A stretch of 53,228 bases of DNA from Lichtheimia corymbifera B2541 (GCA_000697475.1 JNEU01000661.1:1-53228); one strand, 5' to 3'; counted from the first letter of the stretch, positions 36,797 through 48,656 are shown. The notes: generated by a model from the sequence alone, not told the origin. Program-made: numbers and translations.

Positions 36797-38590
36797 ATGT
36801 TCCCCCCAGGCTACTTTTATATCATATCCAGAAAGAATGGCTACGCTCTCGATGTCTACGATGGCCAGACAAAGGTAAATACAACCTTCACAACGCTTCC
36901 TCCTACACTCGCCTTGGCTTCCCCATTGCTCAATGTTCATCTCGGTTTGCCATTAGACGGGTGCCAACATCATCATTTGGCCACAAAAGTTTGCTGATTC
37001 TGACAACCAGTAAGTGTACTTTGCTTCGGAAACGATATTGTGGAGTTGGGAGAATACGTGGTGTGTGCGTGTGTGCGTGTGTGCGTGTGCGTGTCCAAAA
37101 CAATCCACAAGCTCGGATCGCTTATCCTTCTTTCTATTAGATTATGGTCTTTCGATGGTGGACGTATTGTGAATAAGAAGTCTGGTCATGGTAAGTCGAT
37201 TAGATCCCCAGGATGATGGAAAGGAGCGTCTATGCTAATAAGGTACCCAATTTTACAGTCTTGGACATTCAATCGGGTAAAATGTCAAACCAGTTTGAGG
37301 AGATGCAAATATGCCATTCCTAACGTTCTCGGAACGTTGATTAGGTGCATTCAAGAAGGACAAGACTATCGTTCAAAACAAGCGTAAAGACAAGAATCAA
37401 TCTCAAGAGGTAATAGCTTTTGAATTGAGGATATGACAGGTATACTCACTTTATACCATAGTGGGGCTATGAGCATGGTTATATTCACTCTGTGGTGTAT
37501 CCTACTATGATCCTCGAGATTAAGGTAAGGAAGAAAGCGTAAAGGTCAAGTACCAGGGAAATAACCCAACATGTGATAGTCCGAAGATGGTGGTGCACAA
37601 GTGTTACTCGAACGCAAGGATGAGAACAATTTGAATCAACAATGGTATCTCGAGCCCCATCAAATCTTTGAAACGTCGTTGGGTATGGCTGCCAACAAGG
37701 GTCCTTTGCATAAACAAGCTGGGTTCGGACAACCAAGACTTGGTTATGGTGGTGAAGTGGGAGTGCCTCCAGAGCTCAAATCATTGCCAAAGAACATTCA
37801 AGTGGTGGGCGTTAATGGATATACACCAAGTGGCCCTACAAATCCACCTACGAACCCAAGCAATCATACATCTGTTCCACCATCATCATCTGCAGCAGCA
37901 CCTAGCTATGGTTACGCATCAGCACCAGCACATCAAACAACAGGACCTACTGCACAACCTGTATATCAATCTCAGGCATCACTTGCAACTGGTAACAATG
38001 GCTATAATGCTCCTGGTTATTCTGCACAGCAACACCATCCAGCTTCGTCGTCGCCTCAGCAACCATCGTATCCTCCCCATGGCAACCATTACTCTACACC
38101 AAGTCAGCCACATGGTGGTGCACATCCTGCATACACAACAGCCAGCCATCCACCTCATGGTAGTGGTTATCCTCCACAGCCACCAAATCCAAATGTGTAT
38201 CCACCCACATCAATTGCAGCTGGTGGTTATCCATCACCCACACACCAGTATCAAGCAACCAACGTGTATCCTCCTCCTCATCCTCCTCAACAGCAACCAC
38301 ATCACGGTAGCGGCACTTATCCTCCACAACCACCTGTAAGCACCGGTGTTGGTTATCCACCTGTATCATCGCCATCTTATGGTAGCTATCCACCGCAACA
38401 ACAACAACCTGCGTATCCACCACAACCACCACAGCAAATGCCATCCGCTGCACCAGGTGGTTTTTATCCACCACCTCTACCTGAGCGACAACAACCTCCT
38501 GCTATGCCTATGCCTGGTGCCAGTGCTGGTTATCCACCTACTTCATCGCCTGTTGCACCAGCCTATCCTCCTCCTTATCCTCCAAACTAA
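36797..38590 (+). CDS. Beta-trefoil lectin-like protein with long Pro/Tyr-rich tail (apparent frameshift)
   Basis: Exons 36797-36874, 36957-37009, 37141-37190, 37259-37276 (18 nt), 37345-37409, 37462-37525 and 37580-38590. The first five join in frame, and the last is open for 336 codons. Exon 6 is 64 nt: it begins in frame with WGYEHGYIHSVVY, but the strand PTMILEIK that must precede exon 7 lies in the next frame, so one base is extra near 37498-37502. Read strictly, the protein stops in exon 6. The trefoil shows YFYIISRKNGYALDVYDGQT, DNQLWSFDGGRIVNKKSG, QEWGYEHGYIH and NQQWYLEP. The tail (about 290 residues) is dominated by YPPQ, GYPP and SYPP repeats, like prion-like or membrane-remodelling tails. 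It is a paralogue of 34579-35363, with two additional introns. GT-rich repeats fill intron 2. Confidence 0.75.
37050..37096 (+). repeat. GTGTGC microsatellite in an intron
   Basis: Repeated gtgtgtgcgt words lie inside intron 2 of the lectin-like gene, between donor 37010 and acceptor 37140. Confidence 0.7.
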
Positions 38591-39018
38591 ATAGTATAAC
38601 TTAACCTTGTATCATTATCCTTGCGAGATCTTCTCGTATATACACACATTCACACATTCACACGCCAACAATTCATGTATTATAGGAATTACCCCCTTAC
38701 TCTGTTTCTCTCTATTCTGATGGGATATAGGATGATGTAATGGATGATGCATTTTTAACCTAGATTGTTGTTGCCGAATTATGTTCCCGAAGTAATAACC
38801 GGCTCTATGTCGACATTAAAATTGGCGAGTAGAGATAGGGATATGATAATGGTGATGATAAGCGAGTGGAGAGAATAACCTTATTTTATATTATGAGGAA
38901 TGTGAACAATGGGGGACTGAGTGGGCTAGGAAATTGGGGGGAGGAGAGAAGAGCGCTCCTATGCAAAGGACAATGATTCATCCAACGGCTCATCCTCCCC
39001 TTTCTAGTAATCTCTCCA
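38591..39018. other. Intergenic region before the ribosomal protein gene
   Basis: The 3' end of the lectin-like gene followed by the promoter of the ribosomal protein gene, with a C/T-rich leader just before 39019. No other gene. Confidence 0.5.
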
Positions 39019-39694
39019 ATGGTAACGTATCGACATTCATCCATCCATTTATTCTCTTTATCCATCCTTCAATTCCATCGCAAATTACGCCCTTGAAACG
39101 ACTTTTTGATCCTTGATCGATAATGACCTCAACACGCAATGGGCCACACATGCATGGACATGGACACAATTCAACATTGACCTTTATATATACATATTCA
39201 AGCATGCTCACATGGAATCTACTATTATTATCAGGCTCCCTTGAAAGCGTACGAACTTCGCAACAAGAACAAGGCTGAACTTCTCAAGACTCTTGAGGAA
39301 CAAAAGCAGGAGCTTGCCTCCCTTCGTGTTCAAAAGGTCGCTGGTGGTTCTGCTGCCAAGCTTCACCAAATGTAAGGTTTTTTCTTTTTCTATATCAACA
39401 AACGAGAGTCTCTATGGGAACCAATGGAGCTGATTTTGGATATATTGTATGGGAATATGTAGTGGTGAAGTTCGCAAGAACGTTGCTCGCACCTTGACTG
39501 TCATCAACCAAACCCAACGCGAACAGCTTCGTCTCTTTTACCAAAAGAAAAAGTACGTGCCCCTCGATCTCCGTGTCAAGAAGACCCGTGCTATGCGTCG
39601 CGCTTTGACTCCCTATGAACGTAAGCTCAAGACCGTCAAGCAACAAAAGAAGGATGCCCACTTTCCCCTTCGCAAGTATGCTGTCAAGGCTTAA
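39019..39694 (+). CDS. rpl35: 60S ribosomal protein L35 (uL29)
   Basis: Exon 1 is only the start codon (39019-39021); intron 1 (39022-39234) begins gtaacg; exons 39235-39371 and 39463-39694 complete 123 aa in frame. The N-terminus [20 protein letters not shown], the helix [20 protein letters not shown], the core [20 protein letters not shown], and [20 protein letters not shown] are those of eukaryotic L35, which sits at the exit of the 60S tunnel next to uL23. Length is normal. An intron directly after the ATG is frequent in fungal ribosomal protein genes. The start is set by the splice site, since no ATG precedes GCT in exon 2. Confidence 0.96.
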
Positions 39695-40597
39695 ATGGAG
39701 ATTCAATCTTGGTGTATCTTTTTCTTGATGCAATAAAAGCAACCCCAACGAGAGAGATTTAAAAACATGTATGGGATCGGTTGTCATGGATACGTGGGGT
39801 AGTACAATGAATGATGATGATGATGAAACATGTCAGGTAGTAGTAGATTCTATAAGCTGCTGCTGCTGCTGCTGCTGCTGCTGCATTGTTGATCCCAACT
39901 TTACTTTTGGCTCCCTTGAAAAAGACAACAATGAGCTGTCAAGTGTGTATATGCGCATAATGCATGTAATTTTGGAGATACAATGTGTCACTCACTCCCT
40001 TCCCTCTTTGATATGAAAAAGCAGTGCGATGCAATGCTAGCTAGTGCAGACTCACATGTTGGCTTCTCCCCTTTTTATTTGGCATGCCGTGTGGATCGTT
40101 CGAGAATAAGATTACCTTGTACATTTGACATTACGTGGTTGATTTTGACAAGGTTAAGGTACGTTTCAATTGTCTGTGCCACACATTCTTAGCGTGTATT
40201 GCGATATGACACATGCTACTAAAGAGCAACTTTTTAATATCGATCTGTAAGATGCGCATAATACATACATAAGAAAAGGTAATTTGCATGCTGCTGTAAA
40301 ACGGGAAAAGAGTAGAATGCGAATGGGGGATTGGGGGTTTAACAATAAAAAAAGAGTGATGGGTGGTCATTATCCTATACTAGTGAAATAAAAAGAGAAG
40401 AAAAAAACACACCCCTCCCCATTCTGTCTCAACCTTATTTATTACAGCAAGCAAGATGGTATACTGTGCATGTGCATGTGTGTGTGTGTTGGGTGAAAAG
40501 AGGAAGGTAAGAGATGTTGAGACAGAATTAAAAAAAAAAAAAAGAGGGAGAGAGGTGAGAGAGTGGTGTGAGAGAGAAAAAGTACGAACGTTAGGAA
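39695..40597. other. Intergenic region with CTG microsatellite
   Basis: Contains (CTG)9 at 39857-39884, a GT run at 40480-40490 and a 13-base A run near 40531. Short frames encoding Cys runs are microsatellite artefacts. The right end is the 3' region of the APSES gene. Confidence 0.55.
39732..39737 (+). terminator. Polyadenylation signal AATAAA of rpl35
   Basis: A canonical AATAAA 38 bases after the stop. Confidence 0.6.
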
Positions 40598-42566
40598 TCA
40601 AGGATTGGTACCATGAGCAGACGGTGGCGGTGGTGGTGGATGTGCCAGCCTTCCACTTTGCTGATGGTAAAGATGATAACCTGAAAGATTGCTGCTTCCC
40701 CCTTGAGGAGGTGGAGGTGGAGGTGGATTGTTGTTGTTGCTGGATACAAGACCACCCATAGCAGGTGACGACTCACCACGATACTCAAAATTATACACGT
40801 CATTGCTACTTGCACCATTACTAGCATTATTGAGTAAGGAAGATGCAGAAGGAGCAGCAGTGCTTGTTGCTGGTGGAAATTGTTCACTCATGGGTCGTAA
40901 GCCTGCAAAAGTAGAAAAAAAAGTTATACAACTGATGATGATATGCATAGATGACCAAAACTTACCTTGATGGGGTGGCTGAAAGGGTGATGATGATGAT
41001 GGATGGTGGTGATGGTGGTGATGGTGGTGATGATGCGATTCAGTCCCTGCTGTTGCTGCTGCTGCTAAACCACCAGTATGTCGAAAAGCACCAGAAGGTC
41101 CAGAAGCTGTGGATGAGGAGAAACCACTATCGATGCGGCTTCCTGCAGGTGTGGAAGCAGAGCCTGCAGGAGGTAGACCAGCGATGCCAGCGGCGGCTGC
41201 AGCTGCTGCATGGCTGTGATGGTGTGCATGATGAATAGGTGATGCATACAAGTAGTTGCTTGGATTATCCACAAAGAGGGGATGTAAGATGTCTACAATC
41301 TTGTATTGTGTTGCAAGCGTTTTGGCTCGATGGAACGTGATCCTAAAAAAAAAGTGAGGATCTCTTGTTAGTCGATATCATGTACCCATATCCCAAAGCT
41401 TGTTTTATACTCACCACACGCCTTTGAGATGCATCGCACCAACCTTGACAACCACGCGTCCTTTTTCATTCTTGAGAATACCATCACGTTTGCCCCGTGA
41501 CATGCCTGCTACATTCAACAACTTGGTGCCGTTGATCATGTCATTGTCTAAAAGATAGAATGAGCACACGTACATATTATTTCATCATCATGCACGTACC
41601 ATGTCGTCGAGCCACACAAATCCCATTTGCATCAACTTGATAACAAATAGTGCCTTCGTCTTCCCATAATGTCGTAGTTAACTTGGGGCGTGGCACAAGA
41701 GCATGTCTTGCAGGGGGTGGTGGGATCCCAAAGCTTGGGAGTCCTGCATAGCTACTTGAATGATGTGACGATGACGATGAGTATCCCAGATGGCTGCTGT
41801 TACTTGCAGAATGTCGCCGACTTCCCGCAGCTGCATTTGCATAAGGATGATACAAATGTCGTTCGTTGTTGTTGCTGCTGCTGGTACTGCTAGCTGATGC
41901 TGGAGGTGGCACTGGCGTTGTTGGTGGTGGTGGTGCAAAGTAACTTGATCCTCCTCCTCCACCACTTGCATTGCTGTTGTTATTGTTTCCATAGGACAAA
42001 GTTGCAATCCCTGTAGGCGTTGGAAGGCTGGTAGGGAGACCAACACTGCCACTGTTGTTATTGTTGTTGCTTTCATGGCTGTTGCTGCTGTTTGCATGGT
42101 ATAAACCTCCACCTCCACCATCATCGGTATTATTCTCGTGGTGGCTGTAATCTCTGAATGGATCAGGCTGCTGCCAGTTACGTGGAACTGGACTATCATA
42201 ATGTGCACCGCTGCTTAAGTTGTTGTCACCAACAGGTCGATCCATCATGCTGCTGCTAGTACTGCTAGTAGTAGCACCAAACCCGTATCGAGATGTACTG
42301 CTGGCATTGCCACTCTGCTCATTATTATTGGTGTTGCCATAGGGATATTCGCTGCTGCCATTATTGTTGGCAGTCGATGGGTATTTTGGATAATATGACG
42401 ATGGCAATGATGCTGGTCTTGCTAGTGGATGATGTGGACTACCCATTGGATCATGTGCTGAAGCCTTATTCATGCTGCTCGAAACAGGTGGAAGGTTGTT
42501 GCTGTTGTTGTTGTTGTATGATGGAAATGTGGGCGGTTGAGTAGGGTAGGTAGAATGCTGATACAT
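40598..42566 (-). CDS. stuA: APSES-domain transcription factor (StuA/Sok2/Phd1 type)
   Basis: Exons 42566-41600, 41547-41415, 41342-40966 and 40902-40598 join in frame to 593 aa. The APSES DNA-binding domain runs from about residue 296 to 405 and spans two introns: [79 protein letters not shown]. It is a KilA-N-like fold that binds DNA and controls asexual development and hyphal morphogenesis in Ascomycota; in this lineage the role is inferred. No ankyrin repeats are seen, so it is StuA-type rather than Mbp1/Swi4-type. The flanks are low-complexity: Ser/Asn/Gly-rich N-terminally, and Ala, 11-His and Pro runs C-terminally. Confidence 0.95.
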
Positions 42567-44214
42567 TTACGTTGATTTGAAAAGGAGAGCGAAAGAAAGA
42601 AAAGCGGCTATGGGAGCACGTAAATGCGTCTGATGAAAGAACACGCGAGACTGGGTTTTTTTCTGTTTGTTGTCTTTTGCCACCTGTTGGATATAAATCT
42701 ATACAACGTGGCAATTGCCAAGAGATGAAAATCACAAATTAGACCGATAGTGTCAAAAGATGCTGCAAGGTAGAACCGCACGCAGGAATCATGATGAATC
42801 ACCCCACCAACCCCCAAAAGTGCCCTGAGGAGGTGGTCGATTGCCTTTCTCATTTTGCCACACAAATCCGCACACACACACACTCACATGCATTCGCATA
42901 TATAGCTATATGCATACTCGCATGTAAATGGAAAGCTGCGTTATGTGGGCAATAAAAGAGGTATTCATCCTTGCACGGTCTCATAGCGTAAGAATACTCA
43001 CTCACACACAGACAGCTACAGCTGGAAACTCGTATAGTGGTCTCGCCAAGTGAATGAAGTAAGGTTGAATGTACTTTGTCGACAGCTTGTGTATATTGAT
43101 TCGCTATATATAAATAATAACGTCGGTTACTGCAAAACAAAAACGCAAAGTAGACATCAAAAAAGAAGAAAAAAGAGAGCAACCAACTTTGGGGGAGTGA
43201 TGACTGCAGACCAAAAAGATCCAAGATGAATGACTCTGGCGGGAAAAAGAAGAAAAAGATAGAGAAAATACTGACGCCTTGAAATGCATTAGGGAAAAAA
43301 GGAAAAGCAGGTGTTATTATACGATGTGCGCGGGAACAAGGGGACGATGCTTGGGGTTAGTTCCCCCCGGGGGACTCGGTTGGCAAAAGGGTAAGTTTGA
43401 AAGAGTGCGTGTGTGTGTGTGTGTGCGTTTGTATGATGTGTGTGTATGAGTGTGAGTGTATAGGTAGACAAGGTGCACAGCTCAAAGTGATAGGAGGGGT
43501 TGCTGGATGCTCTCTCAAAGATAAACGGCAAGATTGATTATACAAGGGTGCCAAGTTTCTTACCTTTTTACTTTTTAGACGCGAGGATAACAGCAAATGG
43601 TGGATCAAGAAAGAGAGAGAGAGAAAAGAAAAAAAAAGGAGAAGATCCTTTTTTTGGTGAGGAAGGAAAAAGAGAAAGAAGAGAGTTCACCAGACCAAGC
43701 TCAAGTCAGCATCTCTTATGGACAAAATGGGATGATGATGACGATGATGCAAATGGGTCTTGCAACAATAGACGAAAATGACAAATGATTATCTCAATAC
43801 AATTTACATCAGATCCCAGTCGTAATGGCGACAGATGCGTTGCTATATCTTTGAAAGCACATCAAAGTGTTCATCGGGGTTGTCATTCATCCTCTGTTTC
43901 TTCTTTTTTTGCTGTTGTATGACACTTGAATGTATCATGGAGCGAGATTTGCCTCACATAACGTTCTATCCATTGGATTCACACACATACATTTACTCGC
44001 TGTTTCCTTCATAAGGAGAAGTGGATGCGAGGGGGGATGGATGATGTTAGGGGGAAGTTGGGGGAGAGAGGCGAGATCAAGGCGATAGCAAGGAGTGTTC
44101 CTACAAGCAGGGGTGCTTGTTCTGCTACCGGTGATAGCTGTGTGATCGTGTAAAAGAGGGAATGGGAGGTTTACTTACGTCTAGAAAGTCCAATGGCTGA
44201 TCCCTTTCACTCGG
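42567..44214. other. Long upstream region of the APSES gene
   Basis: 1.6 kb without a convincing gene. Several ATGs and short frames lie upstream of the APSES start, and there is a GT microsatellite (about 43407-43427) and purine-rich tracts (43600-43690). StuA genes in other fungi have long, multiply initiated leaders; the same may hold here. Confidence 0.5.
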
Positions 44215-44262
44215 CCATGTCCTTGCCATCATTGTCATTATCTCACTCTCTCTTTTGACGGA

Positions 44263-45090
44263 AATGAAATAGGTTCCGGAACTGAAAATCCTTCAAGTAC
44301 GATGCACAAGCATGCACCGCATGTACAACCGAATGTATGCACATGTAATTGTATAGGCCACATTACTTGTGTATTTGCAAGTCCATACATCCATACAATC
44401 CACGCACACATTTACATATACAAATACAGTTGTTTGCCATCTCCTTCTCACAGGGTGACCAAGACGGCGTCATATACAAGTTTTCCTTGCCATTTACCGC
44501 GTCCCCTTCAGATGCTCCGTGTTATCCCTTGGCGGAAACATTGGTTGACCTTGCTTGTAGAGGGAAAGAAAGAAAAAGAAGCACTAACAAGAACTATCGA
44601 AAGCAGCAGCAGCAGCAGGGTGCCCCATCCTCAGGGATCAATGTATATGTGTGCGTATGCGTAGGCTGCAGGGATTGGAGGTGAGAGAGCTTTTTGTTTT
44701 GTTTGGCAGAATCAAAAGTGTCATTCGGCAAGTTGAGTGGCAGCATATGTATAAAGTGCATGTGCGGATGATTGCATCTTCGTAATGGATCGGGTAGCAG
44801 CACGGTGACTACAACTAACGTGTCGATCACTTACCTTCATCCTGCAAAGGTCTTTATGGTAATAAATTGGATGATGGATCGGATGTAAAAAAAAAAAAAA
44901 AAGTGAAGCACCAAGAGTCAAATCATCAAAAAGGCATTTCATTTTGCTTTTTCGTTCTCAGGGTCAATTGTTTGTTGCATATGCCAAGGTCAGATTGCTG
45001 CTGGCATGATCTTTGCTTCACATCTATGCACACACAGCTAGATTGCCTTTACTTGTCGATCCAATATAACAGACAATGTCACCTATAAAA
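44263..45090 (+). other. Candidate exons of an unrecognised gene
   Basis: Two adjoining open segments follow good splice signals: an 8-codon piece (VPELKILQ, 44273-44297, donor gtacga) and a longer exon after ttctcacag (44455) starting GDQDGVIYKFSLPFTASPSD. The latter may continue through a donor at 44681 (gtgaga) to an acceptor at 44710, which rejoins in frame as IKSVIRQVEWQHMYKVHVRM. Downstream joins are ambiguous and no start codon is convincing. I do not recognise the family. Confidence 0.3.
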
Positions 45091-45147
45091 TACAAAAAGG
45101 GGCAAGTTGAAAGGGGATCCGCCTATTGAAACGACTGCAATATACAC

Positions 45148-45482
45148 TCATATAACATCTTTAGGGAATCCCAAGAAGAAAAAAGCGTAATCGCTTCTGG
45201 AGTCGGCATGATGAACCGCATCAACGTCATATGCTGTTGGCTTGGTTTTAAACTCTTTTTCACCATTTAAGTGCAAAAGAGAAAGAGGCGGATCAAGGAT
45301 CGGCATGATACCATCTGTGACAATAATGAACACACATTGTGATACTACTACTTGTGGGATGTATTGAACGAGAGCGCCTATAGGTGGGTGATCCATACAT
45401 GCCGCGTAATAAAAGAAGGTTACATACGTTTGCGCAGTGTATCGCATAGAGTTTGTGTCTCATCGTCATATGCAGACCGATC
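45148..45482 (-). CDS. 3' exons of an unrecognised minus-strand gene
   Basis: Two segments join in phase across a GTATGT...CACAG intron (45428 to about 45325). The upstream one is read as SAYDDETQTLCDTLRK. The last exon begins GIMPILDPPLSLLHLNGEKE and ends at the stop 45148 with DYAFFFLGFPKDVI. Composition and splice signals look genuinely coding, but the 5' part is not resolved. The frame upstream (start-like ATG near 45571) does not connect without a stop. Could be a normal gene whose other exons I missed, or a truncated copy. Confidence 0.4.
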
Positions 45483-45599
45483 ATCTTATTCGTAAAGGTG
45501 CATGCAGCTCGCCTTTTAAAGTTTGCAGTGTGGGTGGCGGAGTATGGCTAACGACTTGCATATATTCAACCATGACGATGTTTCAAGCGTGGATCAGCC

Positions 45600-46332
45600 G
45601 ATTATAACCGCTTTATTAACAAACCATGCACAAAAGATGAAAATTAATATGGCTGGGGGATATTGATAGGGAAAAAATAGAACGCTACTTTTGCGTATGT
45701 GTGTGTGGCACACACACAACAACATGCTCAATGCCATTCTAGAACAAAGAAAAAGGAGGAAATGCATTAGAATTGCCAAGACGGTGGAATATGCAGGTGG
45801 CAAAGGACGGGCTTTTGTTCCAAGTTTCATATTTTTTTTGAGCATGTGCCTAGCCAGGTGGTGGTGGTAACAATCGTCAAAGGGCTTATATCTTTTCAAC
45901 CCCAACACTGTGCCGTTTATGTACAATACCATTGTTTTTGTTATTTATGGTACAACCTCCCAATGTGTATCCGTCATCGTTCCACGAGGTATTGAAAAAG
46001 CAACATGGAGGATGGCGTTGGCACGTTGTAAAACGTGGCTTGTTGCTTTGTTGACCCAATCGATCGGTTCAAGTGGAAATGGAAAAGGGTCAGAGCGCAG
46101 GCTACAAACATTGCCCGAAACACATGTTTCATAAAAATATGACCGCCATTTCAAGATGGCTTATTCTATTGTAACTTTGCAAAAAGTAGGATGTTTGATG
46201 CTAGTGTAAGTATTATTATACATAATGGATGGGTATGCAGATGATTAATGCAGTGAGCTTTGTGTATGGATGAAATGAAATAAGCGTTGCATGGTGTATC
46301 CCGGGCGATAAAAGATGGAGCCTTGGGTTTTT
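45600..46332. other. No gene recognised
   Basis: Short frames only, including 45910-46134 without family features. Confidence 0.4.
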
Positions 46333-46482
46333 TTACTTTGTCTTGTTAAAGTAAAAGACATCATTCTTGCATTCTTGTGCATAGTTGTATGCAAAAGCGC
46401 CTGCAGCAGTGGCAAAGAGAGCCTTCTTGCCGACTTGAGTGAGGGAGGAACCGACAGCGAAACGAGAGAAGAGAGAGTACAT
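46333..46482 (-). CDS. Small 49-aa protein, probably organellar or membrane-associated
   Basis: ATG 46482 to TAA 46335-46333. The N-terminus MYSLFSRFAVGSSLTQVGKK is basic, hydroxylated and lacks acids, like a mitochondrial targeting start. A short hydrophobic segment ALFATAAGAFAYNY follows, then a polar tail ending NKTK. The size and layout resemble small accessory subunits of inner-membrane complexes, but I cannot assign one. A pyrimidine-rich leader and a clean start context support translation. The in-frame upstream ATG-like start at 46518 is less likely. Confidence 0.5.
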   Translation of the reverse strand: MYSLFSRFAVGSSLTQVGKKALFATAAGAFAYNYAQECKNDVFYFNKTK

Positions 46483-47015
46483 GGTAATGGTAAATATGAA
46501 GATGTTGTCGTTTGCCACCTTTCAGGTACGGTGAGCTTTATATCTGTTGGTTGTATCGGGAATATAATGGGAAACCGCGGGAGAACGTTCATTTCCAGAA
46601 AAGCCCTGGTAGGGTCCTCTGCATTTTTTTCTTCGACCAGTCAGCAACGGCAAACAGCACATCCTTGGGGGACCGTGCTTACGAATCGACCACTTCTTGT
46701 ACTAGAAAAAGAAGGTGGATCCCAAGTTTGGTAATGTTGCCGATGCGGAGCTGGAGAGCGTGGCATCAAGTGAACAAACCGGATTTGACGTGTGGCGGGA
46801 AAGGAGGGGTAAAAAGCCGAGACAGCCGCAACACTGGGATCGCCATTGTTTTGCTGCGTGTATGTTGTTATGTTGTTATGTGCACCGCGTGTGTACATGT
46901 AATGCGTGTGTGTTGTTTTCTTTTCACACAGTAGCCCCTTATTCCCAATGTAGATGATTTAAAAGCTAGGATGCCGTCCCTCTTTTCTTTCGAATTTTCT
47001 CAACTTTTTTTTATC
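46483..47015. other. Divergent promoter region
   Basis: Between the small minus-strand gene and the arrestin-like gene. Short frames only; the last 45 bases are a pyrimidine-rich leader. Confidence 0.5.
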
Positions 47016-48656
47016 ATGTTCTTCACTAAGACCGCACCAGCGAACCCTGTAAAGTCATTCAACCTCAGTGTCATTCCCAGCGGTCAAGACCGCGTAGTAG
47101 CATTTGGCCCTGGCTCAGTAGTCAATGGTATGCTTCTTCACGATAAGCAGCTTGTAGCAGTAGTAGTGGTGGATTGAATGACTCACTCGCATTATCATTG
47201 TAAGGCTCTGCTGTACTTGTTCTAGACCGACCTGTGAATGCTCACAATATCAAAGTTCTCTTTAAATGTGAGCAATACGCAAGCGGAAGCAATGAAAAGA
47301 CTACACTCTTTAGCGTCGATGCTTATGTTTGGGGACAAGCAAGATCAGGCATGTTGGATTTCTTTATCTTTTCCACAAACAAACATGTCCCCTTGAATAC
47401 TTACACGCATTCCAACAGAGGGCGTGAACCTTGAATTGGGCAATGGAAGTCATATGTACTTGTTTGCTATCAAGCTGCCCTTTGTGAATTATCCACCTTC
47501 CATCCACAGCAGCTATGTTGAGCACCATGTTGAATACACATTACAAGCGTTCTTGGACGTAGAAGATGATCATGCACCAATCTGCATTGAAAGTGCACGT
47601 GTTCCGATCATGTATCTTCCGTTTGTCACATGCATTCCTCTACCAGGAAGCAATCGTCCTCAACATGGTGCCAAGAATAATCAAATTTTCAAGTGCGATG
47701 ACGCTGAAGTTGAAGTTGCTGCAGAACTTGTCAAGCCAGCGTATTGCCCAGGTACGTAAACGAGTGTGTGATCGGCATTGTGCATTTTTGCGTATCATAC
47801 GTTGAACTCATGTATATGGATGTCCAAATCAGGCGACCCATGCACGGTCAAACTCACGACAAATAACCGTTCCGGCAGCAAAATTAGCCACATGGATGTA
47901 TCGCTTGTATGCAAAGTAACCACGAACGATGAGAGTGGGCAACCGACCAACACAAAGCATCATACGCTGCAGACTGAAACCTTTTTTGTTGCCATCCCAA
48001 GAGATGCCAAGGAACATCAATCGGTGTTTTGCTTCAATATGCCAGATGACATGATTCCATCCACCAAACATCAACAGGCTGGCAGATTCCTTGAAGTCGC
48101 CTATGAAGTGGTTGTTACACTCCCAATATCTGGTAGCTCGCATGGTAGTGATACGACAGCCTCTTCAACGCCATCTGCTAGTTTATGGCCTTTCTTTGGC
48201 AATGCACAGCCTATCATCAATACTGTATCGTTGCCAGTGCTAGTATCCACCGTTCCTGCTGGTTTCCCCATTCCTTCGCAATTATCTCAACCACTTTGTA
48301 CATTCGATGAACAACCTGAGCCACCTTCATTCATACCCAACATTGAATCCCCTCTACCAAGCCCATCCATGCCCATGATTTCATCCCCAGTGGGTAGTTG
48401 GGCTGGTAGTCCCACCATGCTCGAATTTGATCGCCTTTCACCATCCACTTCCATTTCTGCAGCAAGCAATGATATGCAAGACATTGATCTCGCTGGTGCT
48501 GTTGTGCAGCAAGATGCATCCGGCCATTTGATGGTCCCCTCTTCACCACGACCTGACAATTCAAGATTCTCAACCAACTCTTCCACAGATGATTCACGCC
48601 GTAAATCCACTGGCTCTGCAGGTGAAGGCATAGGTATTAGTGTAGCTGTTCAATAA
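47016..48656 (+). CDS. Arrestin-fold (alpha-arrestin-like) protein
   Basis: Exons 47016-47127, 47205-47348, 47419-47751 and 47833-48656 join in frame to 470 aa. The N-terminal lobe starts KSFNLSVIPSGQDRVVAFGPGSVVNG and continues with a beta strand VNAHNIKVLFKC. The intermediate part has the arrestin-type LPFVNYPPSIHSSYVEHHVE and VPIMYLPF. The C-terminal lobe follows (CTVKLTTNNRSGSKISHMDV), then a Ser/Pro-rich tail of about 180 residues. Alpha-arrestins recruit Rsp5-type ligases to permeases. I see no clear PPxY motif here, so the adaptor role is less certain. Intron 2 uses a GC donor (gcatgt at 47349). An in-frame upstream ATG at 46971 would add 15 residues. Confidence 0.78.

Noticed and set aside
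34579..38590. Ricin-type toxin
   Set aside because: Only the carbohydrate-binding beta-trefoil fold is present; there is no catalytic chain and no signal peptide.
39841..40016. Cys-rich ORF over the CTG repeat
   Set aside because: It is a translation of a microsatellite, with no other coding sign.
43500..43790. Charged ORF (Lys/Glu/Arg-rich)
   Set aside because: It translates a purine-rich tract upstream of the APSES gene.
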